A DNA stretch of 64,000 nt from Clostridiales bacterium (GCA_018364155.1 JAGZMM010000002.1:248001-312000); one strand, 5' to 3'; positions 30,042 through 39,396 are shown, counted from the stretch's first letter. Made by a program: numbers and translations. Notes: a model not told the origin generated them from the sequence alone.

Positions 30042-31301
30042 ATGGATAGCAGTTCCATAGCTATGATCGCATCGCTGGTGGTGCTCGTCGCCCTGTCGGC
30101 CTACTTTTCCGCGACGGAAACCGCCTTTTCCTCTCTCAACCGTATCCGCCTGAAGAATATGGCCAACTTAGGCGACCAAAAGGCCGCGCTGACCCTCTCT
30201 TTATCCAACGATTACGATAAGCTCTTGTCCACCATTCTCATCGGCAACAACATCGTCAACATCACCTCCGCCTCCCTGGCGACGGTGATCTTCGTCCAGT
30301 ATTTTGGGGATGTGGGCGTTACGCTGTCCACCGTAGTCATGACGGTGGTGGTGCTGATTTTCGGCGAAATCTCTCCCAAAAGCCTGGCGAAGGAAAACCC
30401 GGAGAGCTTTGCCATGTTTTCCGCCCCGGCCATGCGGGTGCTCATCTGGCTGCTGACGCCGCTCAACTTCCTGTTTGCCCAGTGGAAAAAGCTGCTTGGA
30501 AAGCTCTTTCGCGCAAAAAATGATCCGGGCATTACCGAGGAGGAGCTAATGACCATTGTGGACGAGGCGGAGGACCAGGGCGGAATCGGCCAGTATGAAA
30601 GCGAACTGATCCGCTCGGCCATCGAGTTCAATAACCTGGAAGCGGACGATATCCTTACCCCGCGGGTCAACATCGTGGCGGTGGAAGACGACGCGGGCAA
30701 AGAGGAAATCGCCGAAAAGTTTGCAAACTGCGGCTTTTCCAGGCTTCTGGTTTACCGGGGCTCCATCGACCACATCGTCGGCGTGCTGCACGAGAAGGAT
30801 TTCTACTCTGCCCTGCACGCGGGGGAATTCCAGATGAAGAAAACCATGCGCAACGCCGTTTATGTCATCGGCAGCCTGAAAATTTCCGATCTGATGCGCC
30901 AGCTGCAGCGGTCGAAAACCCATGTGGCCGTGGTGGTGGACGAGTTTGGCGGCACCCAGGGCATCGTCACCATGGAGGATATCTTAGAAGAGCTGGTGGG
31001 TGAAATCTGGGACGAACACGACAAGGTCGTGGAGAATATGCAGCCCATTGCCGACGGGGTTTACCTAGTGGCAGGCAGCGCCAACCTGGAAAAGACCTTG
31101 GAAGTGCTGGACGTGGACCGGGAATACGATTCTTTTACCGTAAGCGGCTGGGTGATCGAGGAAATGGGGAAGATACCCCATGCGGGCGAAGCCTTCGACG
31201 TGGAGAACCTGCACGTGACCGTGACCAAGGCGGACGGCCGCCGGGTGATCGAGGTAAAGGTGGAGGTTAAGCAGCCGCAAGAGGAAGAAGCCCGGAAATA
31301 G
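30042..31301 (+). CDS. CNNM/CBS/CorC-domain membrane protein (hemolysin family)
   Basis: A 419-residue membrane protein. CNNM domain: AYFSATETAFSSLNRIRLKNMANLG, DKLLSTILIGNNIVNITSASLATVIF, VVLIFGEISPKSLAKENPE, about four membrane segments. Two CBS domains follow (ILTPRVNIVAVED and SRLLVYRGSIDHIVGVLHEKDF; HVAVVVDEFGGTQGIVTMEDILEELVGEI), then the CorC/HlyC domain (YLVAGSANLEKTLEVLDVD, FTVSGWVIEEMG). Relatives are implicated in magnesium or other divalent-ion efflux; 'hemolysin' is a historical name. AAAGGAG lies 13 nt before the ATG, a longer spacing than usual. Confidence 0.94.
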   Translation: MDSSSIAMIASLVVLVALSAYFSATETAFSSLNRIRLKNMANLGDQKAALTLSLSNDYDKLLSTILIGNNIVNITSASLATVIFVQYFGDVGVTLSTVVMTVVVLIFGEISPKSLAKENPESFAMFSAPAMRVLIWLLTPLNFLFAQWKKLLGKLFRAKNDPGITEEELMTIVDEAEDQGGIGQYESELIRSAIEFNNLEADDILTPRVNIVAVEDDAGKEEIAEKFANCGFSRLLVYRGSIDHIVGVLHEKDFYSALHAGEFQMKKTMRNAVYVIGSLKISDLMRQLQRSKTHVAVVVDEFGGTQGIVTMEDILEELVGEIWDEHDKVVENMQPIADGVYLVAGSANLEKTLEVLDVDREYDSFTVSGWVIEEMGKIPHAGEAFDVENLHVTVTKADGRRVIEVKVEVKQPQEEEARK

Positions 31302-31451
31302 CCGCCGCCCAAAACGCCGGGCGGGGCTGTCCGCCGGTTTTGCCCCTCTTCGGATGGCCAGAGCTTTTGCCGGCCGGTGTGGATTTTCCACGAAATAGCA
31401 GTTTCCTAGCGCTGGGTTCCTTCGGCGGGATCCACAGTGCTTCATCTGCGC

Positions 31452-31488
31452 AAAAAAGCCGTGTGCATGAATTGCACACGGCTTTTTT
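31452..31488. terminator. Bidirectional terminator between the CNNM and glycosyltransferase genes
   Basis: AAAAAAGCCGTGTGCA and its exact complement flank a TGAAT loop. Confidence 0.9.
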
Positions 31489-31552
31489 GATGAGGCGTTT
31501 ATGCCTTTATGCGCGTCCTGTTCTTTCGCGATGGGCTTGGCCGCACAGAGGG

Positions 31553-32809
31553 TTACAGCTCCTGCTTCATCTGCTCGATGGTCATGGCTTTGGTGTGCTT
31601 GATGGGCTTCCAGACCGACTTGCGGTAGAACAAACCCACAAAATTAATAATAGCCCAAGACACCACGAAAATCGGATACATCAAAAGCCCCTTCCACATG
31701 GGCGCTACCTTCTTTTTTTCCAGCAACAGCACCAAAATTCCCTGGCCAACCATCACCAGGTACCCGCCCGCCAGCGACAGCAGCGCAATGGGTAGGGTCG
31801 TAGGCAACGAGGCGGGGTTTGCGATCATCAGGCCCAGCTGCAGCAGGGCGGAAAACACCATGAAGCTCACACTGGGAATGCACAAGGAGAACATAAACAC
31901 GTCCAATGCCACCAAACTGTGTTTTTTGAAGGCAGTTTTGAGCAGGTCCCCCGCGCAGTAGATAACGCTTTGAATGTTGCCCACTGCCCAGCGGTACCGC
32001 TGGCGGATGGACAGAGCGAAGGAAGTAGGCTGCTCGTCATAAAAAATGGCCTCTGTGTCTAAAATGATTTTATACCCGTCCGCCACCCGGCGAAAGGAGA
32101 ATTCCACGTCCTCGCACATGGACCGGGTGTTCCACCCGCCCAGCTTTTTCATGATCTCCCAGCGGAACATAAAGCCGGTACCCGTACACATGGCGGTCAG
32201 GCCGATGTTGTTGCGTGCCACATAATAAAATCGCATCAGGGTGTACCAGTACAGCGAATACCCGCCGGAAACCCAGTTGTCCGCCGGGTTTTTCATGTCC
32301 CGATAGCCCTGGGCGATCTGTGTGCCCGCGCACAGCTGCCGGTTCATTGCCGCCAGATACCCCTTGTCCACAATGTTGTCCGCGTCGAACATGCAGATGG
32401 CGTCATAGGTGTCGGGACATTCCTTGAGCAGCCGGCTGTAAAGCCAGTGGAGCGCAAAGCCCTTGCCCACCTTTTGGTCGTTGAACCGTTCGTAAACGAT
32501 GCAGCCCTTGTCCCGGGACACTTTGGCGGTTTGGTCGGTGCAGTTGTCCGCAAGCACGATGATGTCGAAGCAGTCCCTGGGATAGTCCTGGGCGAGCAGG
32601 CTGTCGATGAGGTACTCGATGACCCCTTCTTCGTTGCGCGCACAGATCACGATGCCGAACTTGTGCTGCTTAGTAACCGGAGCCCTGCATTTTTTGGCCG
32701 GCTTCAGGCCGAAGGCCGCAATCGCGATCTGGTAGACCATGAACAGAGTGGCGATTACCCCAAAGGCGATGTTAATGCCATTTAAGATGGAAAACAACAT
32801 GTCGTTCAA
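31553..32809 (-). CDS. Membrane family 2 glycosyltransferase (BcsA/PgaC-like)
   Basis: A 418-residue processive-type glycosyltransferase. One N-terminal membrane helix (GINIAFGVIATLFMVYQIAIAAF) precedes the GT-A domain: FGIVICARNEEGVIEYLIDSLLAQDYP, ADNCTDQT, CMFDADNIVDKGYL (DxD), NTRSMCEDVEFSF (ED), and IRQRYRWAVGN (QxxRW). Three or four membrane helices close the protein. It probably extends a beta-linked surface polysaccharide, but no partner genes are adjacent. The start is probably TTG at 32809, with GAGGG 8 nt upstream; ATG at 32800 and GTG at 32824 fit the ribosome site less well. Confidence 0.88.
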   Translation of the reverse strand: MNDMLFSILNGINIAFGVIATLFMVYQIAIAAFGLKPAKKCRAPVTKQHKFGIVICARNEEGVIEYLIDSLLAQDYPRDCFDIIVLADNCTDQTAKVSRDKGCIVYERFNDQKVGKGFALHWLYSRLLKECPDTYDAICMFDADNIVDKGYLAAMNRQLCAGTQIAQGYRDMKNPADNWVSGGYSLYWYTLMRFYYVARNNIGLTAMCTGTGFMFRWEIMKKLGGWNTRSMCEDVEFSFRRVADGYKIILDTEAIFYDEQPTSFALSIRQRYRWAVGNIQSVIYCAGDLLKTAFKKHSLVALDVFMFSLCIPSVSFMVFSALLQLGLMIANPASLPTTLPIALLSLAGGYLVMVGQGILVLLLEKKKVAPMWKGLLMYPIFVVSWAIINFVGLFYRKSVWKPIKHTKAMTIEQMKQEL

Positions 32810-32948
32810 CGTTAGAACCCTCACTTATTCAAAATGTCGCAAAGAACAAAAAAGCATTTACGAAAAAAGACGCGGCCTTTTTTCAAAACCCTGCAAAATC
32901 TGTCGCGATTCGTCCATTTTCTTTTCTAAAGCCGTACATCGGTTCCTA

Positions 32949-32977
32949 ATCATACCATAGGAATCGAAAAAGGACAA
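32949..32977 (-). promoter_or_regulatory. Promoter of the glycosyltransferase gene
   Basis: Minus strand TTGTCC, 17-bp spacer, TATGAT. It implies an approximately 130-nt leader. Confidence 0.6.
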
Positions 32978-33079
32978 GGAAAAACCGGGATGGGATTCTA
33001 TGAAAAATTGGTGTTTTCTCCCTTTGGAATACGGCTTGTCCATCACCGGAAAGGGAGGGCCAGGGGGGAGAAACACCGT

Positions 33080-33108
33080 TTGACAGGGCCGCGGGTACGT
33101 ATTAAACT
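33080..33108 (+). promoter_or_regulatory. Promoter of the TIGR04076-larBC region
   Basis: TTGACA (33080-33085), 17-bp spacer, TAAACT (33103-33108), 43 bp before the ATG at 33151. Confidence 0.75.
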
Positions 33109-33150
33109 GGAAATATCCATCTGTATCCCAATGCATAGGAGAGAGATCCG

Positions 33151-33495
33151 ATGAATAAGGTGAAAATTACGGTGCTGAAAACCACTTTGGACAAAGAACT
33201 GGCAAAGGAATACGGCGCAAAAGGCCTGACGGCATGTCCTTTGATGAGGGAAGGGCAGGTGTTCTACGCCGATTACGCGAAGCCGGAGGGTTTTTGCGAC
33301 GAGGCGTGGAAGGCAGTCTACCAGTATGCGTTTGCCCTGTCCCACGGGGCGGGAGAGGGCCTGTTTTACTACGGCGACTGGATTCGCAAGCCCGGGGTCG
33401 CCATCTGCAGCTGCAACGACGGGCTGCGTCCGGTCATCTTTAAGCTAGAAGCCACCGAAGAAGAATCGGCTATGGATTATACGCCGGTGCGCTGA
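33151..33495 (+). CDS. TIGR04076 family protein
   Basis: A 114-residue protein matching TIGR04076, a small clostridial/archaeal family of unknown function: VKITVLKTTLDKELAKEYG, GLTACPLMREGQVFYADYAKPEGFCDEAWKAVYQYAFALSHGAG, then ICSCNDGLRPVIFKLE. Conserved cysteines (Cys29, Cys48 region, CSC near the end) suggest a redox or metal site, which is inference. GGAGAGAG precedes the ATG. It lies 31 bp before larB and may be co-transcribed. Confidence 0.85.
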   Translation: MNKVKITVLKTTLDKELAKEYGAKGLTACPLMREGQVFYADYAKPEGFCDEAWKAVYQYAFALSHGAGEGLFYYGDWIRKPGVAICSCNDGLRPVIFKLEATEEESAMDYTPVR

Positions 33496-33526
33496 ACGAA
33501 CCGGGAACGGAAAGGAAGTCAGATCA

Positions 33527-34288
33527 ATGGATGTCAAGGCATTGCTCGAGGCGGTCCGAAATGGAGACGTGGGCATAGAGGAGGCCCAGGAACGCCTCAA
33601 GGAACTCCCTTTTGAAGATATGGGCTTTGCCCGGCTCGATCATCATCGGCAGCTGCGTAAGGGGTTTGCCGAGGTGGTGTTCGGCCCGGGAAAAACCTGT
33701 GAACAGCTTTCTGCGATTTTCGCCCGTCTGGCGGAGAAAAGCCGGGCAGTGCTGGCCACTCGCTGCACAAAGGAGCAATACGAGGCGGTGCAGAAAAAAA
33801 CGCCGGGTGCTTATTACCATGAGGATGCCCGGGCAATCACCCTGTTAAACGAGCCTGTAGCTCCCATGGGGCTTGTGGCGGTGTGTACCGGCGGCACGGC
33901 GGACATCCCGGTGGCCGAGGAGGCCGCCCTGACAGCCGAGCTTTTCGGCGCGAGGGTAGAGCGGTATTATGACGTGGGCATTGCCGGGCTTCACCGGCTG
34001 TTGACCGTGCTGCCCCAAGTACGGCGGGCCAACGCCGTGGTGGCGGTAGCCGGGATGGAAGGGGCTTTGCCCAGTGTGCTGGCGGGGCTTTTGGAAGCGC
34101 CGGTGGTGGCCGTGCCTACCAGCGTCGGCTATGGGGCGGGGCTTCATGGAATCGCCCCTCTTCTGACCATGCTTAACTCCTGCGCCGAGGGCGTAGGAGT
34201 GGTGAACATTGACAATGGCTTCGGCGGCGGATACCTTGCCGCTCAAATCAACCGCCTGGCGGGACGAAAACCGGAGGAACGCACATGA
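33527..34288 (+). CDS. larB: Nickel pincer cofactor biosynthesis protein LarB
   Basis: A 253-residue LarB: N-terminal LEAVRNGDVGIEEAQERLKELPFEDMGFARLDHHRQLRKGFAEVVFG, then an AIR-carboxylase-like core VAVCTGGTADIPVAEEAALTAELFG, VVAVAGMEGALPSVLAGLLEAPVVAVPTSVGYGAGLHGIAPLLTMLNSCAEGVGVVNIDNGFG. LarB carboxylates and hydrolyses nicotinic acid adenine dinucleotide, the first step of the nickel-pincer cofactor used by lactate racemase and relatives. It overlaps larC by 4 nt. Confidence 0.96.
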   Translation: MDVKALLEAVRNGDVGIEEAQERLKELPFEDMGFARLDHHRQLRKGFAEVVFGPGKTCEQLSAIFARLAEKSRAVLATRCTKEQYEAVQKKTPGAYYHEDARAITLLNEPVAPMGLVAVCTGGTADIPVAEEAALTAELFGARVERYYDVGIAGLHRLLTVLPQVRRANAVVAVAGMEGALPSVLAGLLEAPVVAVPTSVGYGAGLHGIAPLLTMLNSCAEGVGVVNIDNGFGGGYLAAQINRLAGRKPEERT

Positions 34289-35487
34289 GAACTTTGTATC
34301 TGGAATGCTATTCGGGCATCAGCGGAGACATGACGGTAGCAGCCCTATTGGATGTGGGGGCCGACCAGGAAAAGCTGCTGGCTGCCTTAAAGAGCCTGCC
34401 CTTGGACGGCTACCGGGTGGAAATCACCCGTACCTTCAAAAACGGCGTGGCCGCCCGAGACTTTCACGTGATTCTCGAGGATGCCCATTCCCACCATGTT
34501 CACCGGGGCCTCAAAGAAATTTTTCCCATCATCGACGGCTCGAAAATGGACCCGTCCGCAAAGCTTCTCGCCAAGGAAATGTTTCAAAGGCTTGCCCAGG
34601 CGGAAGGAAGGGTTCATGGCAAGGCGCCCGAAGAGGTGCATTTTCACGAGGTGGGCGCGGTGGACTCCATTGTGGACCTGTGCGCCGCGGCCGTCTGCTT
34701 TGCCGATTTAAACGTAAAAAAGGTCTGTTGCTCGCCCTTATCGGAAGGAAGAGGAACAGTAGCGTGCCAACACGGGCGCATTCCGGTGCCTGCCCCTGCC
34801 GTCTGTGAGCTGGCAAAAGAGCATCGGATCCCTTTACACATCACCGAAACCCAGGGGGAAATGGTCACCCCCACCGGCGCCGCCATTGTAGCGACGCTGG
34901 CCGATACCTTCGCCGCCCCGCCCCTTGTGAACGTCAAAGCCATCGGCGTGGGCGCTGGGAAGAAGGACTTTCTCCAGGCGAACATTCTGCGTGCCTATCT
35001 GCTCGAGGAGCCGGACGAGGAAACGGCCGACTGGGTCTGGTGCCTGGAAACCTGCATCGACGACATGACCGGGGAGGCCCTGGGCTTTGTCATGGAGCGG
35101 CTGTTTGAAGAAGGAGCCGTGGACGTGTGGTTTTCGCCGGTCTACATGAAGAAGAACCGCCCCGGCGTGCAGCTGACGGTTCTTTGCAAAGCCCCGTCGG
35201 TGGAAGCAATGACCTGCCTCCTCTTCCGGGAAACCTCCGCCATCGGCCTGCGCAAAAGACGGTGTGCGCGTGCGGTGATGGCCCGGACGAGAAAGACCGT
35301 GGAAACCCCGTACGGCCCGGTATCCATGAAGGAATGCACCTACGGGGACATAAGAAAGGCCAGCGTAGAGTATGAGGACGCCCGGCAGGCGAGCCTGTCC
35401 GCCGGGGTGCCGCTGCGCGACGTTTGTGCCGCCGCAGAAACCGCATATGAAAATATGCAGGAAAGCAAAAAAGAACTTGCAAAATAG
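34285..35487 (+). CDS. larC: Nickel pincer cofactor biosynthesis protein LarC
   Basis: A 400-residue LarC that inserts nickel into the pincer nucleotide: LYLECYSGISGDMTVAALLD, a His-rich segment DAHSHHVHRGLKEI, GKAPEEVHFHEVGAVDSIVD, TPTGAAIVATLAD, then the C-terminal half LETCIDDMTGEALGFVMERLFEEGAVDVWFSPVYMKKNRPG. In Lactiplantibacillus plantarum larC is made by a ribosomal frameshift between two frames; here it is one continuous frame. larE, larA and a nickel transporter are not in the window, so the cofactor user must lie elsewhere. Confidence 0.96.
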   Translation: MRTLYLECYSGISGDMTVAALLDVGADQEKLLAALKSLPLDGYRVEITRTFKNGVAARDFHVILEDAHSHHVHRGLKEIFPIIDGSKMDPSAKLLAKEMFQRLAQAEGRVHGKAPEEVHFHEVGAVDSIVDLCAAAVCFADLNVKKVCCSPLSEGRGTVACQHGRIPVPAPAVCELAKEHRIPLHITETQGEMVTPTGAAIVATLADTFAAPPLVNVKAIGVGAGKKDFLQANILRAYLLEEPDEETADWVWCLETCIDDMTGEALGFVMERLFEEGAVDVWFSPVYMKKNRPGVQLTVLCKAPSVEAMTCLLFRETSAIGLRKRRCARAVMARTRKTVETPYGPVSMKECTYGDIRKASVEYEDARQASLSAGVPLRDVCAAAETAYENMQESKKELAK

Positions 35488-35505
35488 CGTTGATTCGTTT
35501 ACAAT
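35477..35505 (+). promoter_or_regulatory. Promoter of the aspartate aminotransferase gene
   Basis: TTGCAA, 17-bp spacer, TACAAT. It overlaps the last codons of larC. Confidence 0.75.
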
Positions 35506-35577
35506 GAGAACCACTGTATCCGCAGAAAATGGGCGGATTCGACTACCAATGAACCAAACTTGTGGAGGGAAACCGTT

Positions 35578-36855
35578 ATGATGGCATTGAGCCAGATGAG
35601 CCGCGAACAGCTCGAACAGGAAAAAGCGCAGCTAGAGGAGCGTTACCACGCCTTTCAAAGCAGGGGACTAAAGCTGGATATGTCCCGCGGCAAGCCCGGA
35701 AACGACCAGCTCGATCTTTCCAACGGCATGCTTGAGGTGCTGACCGCCGACGACTACAAGGCGGAAAACGGGCTGGACTGCCGCAACTACGGCAACAGCG
35801 ACGGCCTGCCTGAGATGCGCAGAATCTTTGCCGACCTTCTGGAGATCGACCCGGACGAGGTGATCGTAGGCGGCAATTCCAGCCTGACCATGATGTTTGA
35901 CAACATTGCTTCCAACATGACCCACGGCGTGCGTGACGGCAAGCCCTGGGGAAAACAGGGAGAAGTGAAGTTTTTGTGCCCCGTGCCCGGTTATGACCGG
36001 CATTTTGCAATCTGCGAGTATTTCCACATCAAAATGATCAACATTCCCCTGCATTCCGACGGCCCGGATATGGATATGGTGGAGCGCCTGGTTTCCTCGG
36101 ACCCGCTCATCAAAGGAATCTGGTGCGTGCCCAAGTACTCCAATCCTGACGGCGTGGTTTATTCCGACGAGACGGTGCGCCGCTTTGCGCACCTGAAGCC
36201 TGCGGCGGAGGATTTCCGCATTTACTGGGACAATGCCTATATGATCCATCATCTGGGCGAAGAGCCGGCCAAAATTTTAAACCTCCTCACCGAATGTGAA
36301 AAGGCCGGCAATCCCAACATGCCTTTGATCTTTACGTCCTTCTCCAAGGTCAGCTTCTCCGGTGCCGCGGTGGCCGCCATGGCCGCCTCCAAGTCGAACA
36401 TTGACTACATCAAAAAGCGCCTGACCGTGCAGGCCATCGGTCCGGATAAGCTCAACCAGCTGCGCCACGTCCGCTTTTTCAAGGACGCCGATGGCGTGCG
36501 CGCTCACATGAAGAAGCATGCGGCCATCCTGCGTCCGAAGTTTGCAGCCGTCCTAGATAAGCTGGACGAGGAGTTGACACCCTATTCCGTCGCTACTTGG
36601 GAAAAGCCCACCGGCGGTTATTTCGTCAGCGTGAACGTAGCTGAAGGCACCGCCAAGCGGGTGGTGCAGCTGTGCAAGGAGGCAGGTGTGGTCCTCACCG
36701 GCGCCGGCGCCACTTATCCCTATGGCAAGGATCCCTTGGACCGCAACATCCGTCTGGCTCCCACCTATCCGCCTCTGGAGGAGGTAAAAGAGGCCATCGA
36801 GCTCTTCTGTATCTGCACAAAGCTGGCAGCGGTGGAAAAAATGCTCGAATCCTGA
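35578..36855 (+). CDS. Aspartate aminotransferase, class Ic (PLP-dependent)
   Basis: A 425-residue PLP transaminase of the subgroup with Pfam name Aminotran_MocR: LDMSRGKPGNDQLDLSNGML, CRNYGNSDGLPEMRRIFADLL, VGGNSSLTMMFDNIA, WCVPKYSNPDGVVYSDETVRR, YWDNAYMIHHL, and the PLP lysine in FTSFSKVSFSGAAVAAMAAS. It should interconvert aspartate and oxaloacetate with 2-oxoglutarate/glutamate. The start ATG at 35578 follows GGAGGG; the upstream in-frame codons are rejected. Monocistronic. Confidence 0.93.
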   Translation: MMALSQMSREQLEQEKAQLEERYHAFQSRGLKLDMSRGKPGNDQLDLSNGMLEVLTADDYKAENGLDCRNYGNSDGLPEMRRIFADLLEIDPDEVIVGGNSSLTMMFDNIASNMTHGVRDGKPWGKQGEVKFLCPVPGYDRHFAICEYFHIKMINIPLHSDGPDMDMVERLVSSDPLIKGIWCVPKYSNPDGVVYSDETVRRFAHLKPAAEDFRIYWDNAYMIHHLGEEPAKILNLLTECEKAGNPNMPLIFTSFSKVSFSGAAVAAMAASKSNIDYIKKRLTVQAIGPDKLNQLRHVRFFKDADGVRAHMKKHAAILRPKFAAVLDKLDEELTPYSVATWEKPTGGYFVSVNVAEGTAKRVVQLCKEAGVVLTGAGATYPYGKDPLDRNIRLAPTYPPLEEVKEAIELFCICTKLAAVEKMLES

Positions 36856-36907
36856 GCGTAGGCGTGATTTTGTCACTTTTTCACGAAAATAGACGGATTT
36901 TATCTCA

Positions 36908-36936
36908 TTGACTTTTGAGATTGTCCAGAATATAAT
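36908..36936 (+). promoter_or_regulatory. Promoter of secDF
   Basis: TTGACT (36908-36913), 17-bp spacer, TATAAT (36931-36936). Confidence 0.85.
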
Positions 36937-36960
36937 AGTCCTATTGGTGTTTTCCTGCAG

Positions 36961-36987
36961 AAAAAGCGCATATTTTTGCGCTTTTTT
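36961..36987 (+). terminator. Terminator-like hairpin in the secDF leader
   Basis: AAAAAGCGCA and TGCGCTTTTT form a 10-bp stem with a 6-nt loop and T run, about 20 nt after the expected transcription start and 40 nt before secD. It could be an attenuator. Confidence 0.6.
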
Positions 36988-37027
36988 CCGTGTGGAAGAC
37001 CAGAAGTTGATCAATGGAGGACTGACA

Positions 37028-38437
37028 ATGAAGCGAATCGGAAAGCCAGTGTTTTTCATTGTGGCTCTGTTGATTGTCGCGCTCACCGTCACATCGTTTA
37101 CAGGCATTAAGGTTGGCAGCGGCAGTTCGCAGACCACAATCATCAAGGGCGCCGGGGACATTCGATGGGGTATCGATATCCGGGGCGGCGTCGATGTAAC
37201 CTTCCGTCCCCCAGAGGGGTACGACGCCACCGACGCGGAAATCGATTCCGCCAAATCCATCATCGAAACCCGTCTGGTGTACCAGAACATCACCGACTAT
37301 GAGGTGTATCCTGACTACGCAAACGACCGCATCATCGTCCGGTATCCCTGGAAGGCAGGGGAGGAAGACTTTGACGCCAGCGCCGCCATTCAGGAGCTGG
37401 GTGAGACCGCCCTGCTTACCTTCCGGGAAGGCGATTCCGTAGACGAGGAAGGAAAGCCCACGGGAGACACTCTCAACAATATCATCCTAGAGGGCAAGGA
37501 CGTGGTCAACGCCACGGCAAATTACGGCCCGATTGACAGCACCGGTGTCAATCAGCACTATGTTTCCCTGGAATTCAGCGAAGCGGGCACTTCGGCCTTC
37601 GCGACCGCCACCGGGAAACTTGCCTCTTCCAAGGGCTCCATCTCCATCTGGATGGACGACGTGCTGATTTCCGCTCCCACGGTACAAAGCGCCATCACCG
37701 ACGGCAAATGCATCATCTCCGGCAACTTTGACGCTGCCAGTGCCGCCGAGCTTGCCAACCGCATCAAGGCTGGTTCCCTTCCCTTCAAGCTGGAGGCGGA
37801 ATCCTACGGTTCCATCAACCCCATTATGGGTGAGAAGGCAAGAGACGTGATGGTCCTGGCCGGCTTGATTGCCTTGATCCTCATCAGTATTTTCATGATC
37901 CTTTACTACCGCCTGCCCGGCGTGGTAGCTTCCATCGCCCTGGTGGGACAGGTGGCCGGTATGGTGGCCTGCGTCACCGGATACTTTGGGGCCTTCGGCA
38001 GCTTTACGCTGACCTTGCCCGGTATCGCCGGTATCATTTTGTCCATCGGTATGGGCGTGGATGCCAACGTCATCACCTCCGAGCGTATCCGTGAAGAGCT
38101 CCGCGCCGGAAAGACCATCGACGGGTCCATTGACGCGGGCAACAAGAACAGCTTCTCCGCCATCTTTGACAGTAACATTACCTGTATCTTTGTTGCGGTC
38201 ATCCTCATGGGCGTATTCGGCCCGCCGGAGAGCCTGTTTGCCAAGATTCTTTCGCCGGTTCTCTTCATGTTTGGTCCGGCCGCAACCGGTGCGGTGTATT
38301 CCTTCGGTTACACCCTGCTGACCGGTATTATCTTCAACTTTGTAATGGGTGTTACTGCTTCCCGTCTCATGCTCAAATCCCTCTCGAGATTCAAGGGACT
38401 GCGCAAGCCCTGGCTGTTCGGAGGTGAAAAAGCATGA
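37028..38437 (+). CDS. secD: Protein translocase subunit SecD
   Basis: A 469-residue SecD: one N-terminal membrane helix (VFFIVALLIVALTVTSF), the periplasmic P1 region starting DIRWGIDIRGGVDVTFRP, LPFKLEAESYGSINPIMGEKARD, and five membrane helices containing GVVASIALVGQVAGM, LPGIAGIILSIGMGVDANVITSERIREEL and the SD1-type conserved blocks. With SecF it uses the ion gradient to drive late steps of Sec export. The ATG at 37028 follows TGGAGGAC. It overlaps secF by 4 nt. Confidence 0.96.
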   Translation: MKRIGKPVFFIVALLIVALTVTSFTGIKVGSGSSQTTIIKGAGDIRWGIDIRGGVDVTFRPPEGYDATDAEIDSAKSIIETRLVYQNITDYEVYPDYANDRIIVRYPWKAGEEDFDASAAIQELGETALLTFREGDSVDEEGKPTGDTLNNIILEGKDVVNATANYGPIDSTGVNQHYVSLEFSEAGTSAFATATGKLASSKGSISIWMDDVLISAPTVQSAITDGKCIISGNFDAASAAELANRIKAGSLPFKLEAESYGSINPIMGEKARDVMVLAGLIALILISIFMILYYRLPGVVASIALVGQVAGMVACVTGYFGAFGSFTLTLPGIAGIILSIGMGVDANVITSERIREELRAGKTIDGSIDAGNKNSFSAIFDSNITCIFVAVILMGVFGPPESLFAKILSPVLFMFGPAATGAVYSFGYTLLTGIIFNFVMGVTASRLMLKSLSRFKGLRKPWLFGGEKA

Positions 38438-39387
38438 AACTGAAAAGACAATTCGATTTCATCAAAAACCGCAAGTATATCTTTGCGATTTCCATCGGTT
38501 TGCTGCTCATCGGTTTAATTTTCAACTTCATTTTCGGCACCAGCCTGGATATCCAGTTCAAGGGCGGCACCATGGTCAGCTACACCTATAACGGCACCAT
38601 CAACGTCAACGAAGCCGACAGCGTCATCCAGGATGCCATCGGCATGCCGGTCAACGTGCAGGCGTCGGAGGACCGGATGACCGAATCCCAGAAGCTGGTG
38701 GTCAACCTGGCAAACGACACCGAGCTTACCACCGAACAGATGGATGCCATGAACGCGGCGCTTGCCGAGAAGTTCGCGGACACCGGCATTGAATTTTTGC
38801 AGGCGAACTCCGTCAATCCCACCATGGGCCAGGAGTTCTTCCAGAAGAGCATGGTCGCCGTGGGTCTGGCGGCGGTCTTGATGATTCTTTACATCGGCAT
38901 CCGTTTTCGCAAGATCGGCGGTCTGTCCGCTGGTATCTTCGCGGTGCTGGCCCTGCTGCACGACATTGCGCTGGTCTACTTCACCTTCATTGTGCTGCAG
39001 ATTCCGCTTAACGACAGCTTTATTGCCGCCGTTCTCACCATTCTCGGTTACTCCATTAACGGTACCATCGTGATTTACGACCGCGTTCGTGAAAACCGCC
39101 GTCTGATGGGCCCGAAGGCAAACATTGCCGAGGTGGTTAACATCAGCATCAACCAATCCCTTTCCCGTACCATCAACACCACCATCAGCACGGTGATCGC
39201 AGTGGGTACGGTCAGCATTTTCGCTGTCATCTATAACATTTCCTCCATTCTTTCCTTCTCCATTCCGATGCTCGTGGGCATTATTGCCGGCTGCTATTCT
39301 TCTACCTGTGTCACTGGCCCGCTGTGGGTTATGTGGAAGCAGTTCAGAGAGAAAAAGCTGCGCAGTGGGGAAGCCGAAGCAAAATAA
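38434..39387 (+). CDS. secF: Protein translocase subunit SecF
   Basis: A 317-residue SecF: LDIQFKGGTMVSYTY (the conserved FKGG near the first membrane helix), FAVLALLHDIALVYFTFIVLQIPLNDSFIAAVLTILGYSINGTIVIYDRVRENRRL, and SLSRTINTTISTVIAVGTVSIF. Six membrane helices are visible. It partners SecD. Translation is coupled through ATGA. A terminator follows at 39397. Confidence 0.97.
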   Translation: MKLKRQFDFIKNRKYIFAISIGLLLIGLIFNFIFGTSLDIQFKGGTMVSYTYNGTINVNEADSVIQDAIGMPVNVQASEDRMTESQKLVVNLANDTELTTEQMDAMNAALAEKFADTGIEFLQANSVNPTMGQEFFQKSMVAVGLAAVLMILYIGIRFRKIGGLSAGIFAVLALLHDIALVYFTFIVLQIPLNDSFIAAVLTILGYSINGTIVIYDRVRENRRLMGPKANIAEVVNISINQSLSRTINTTISTVIAVGTVSIFAVIYNISSILSFSIPMLVGIIAGCYSSTCVTGPLWVMWKQFREKKLRSGEAEAK

Positions 39388-39396
39388 TCGTTTGTC

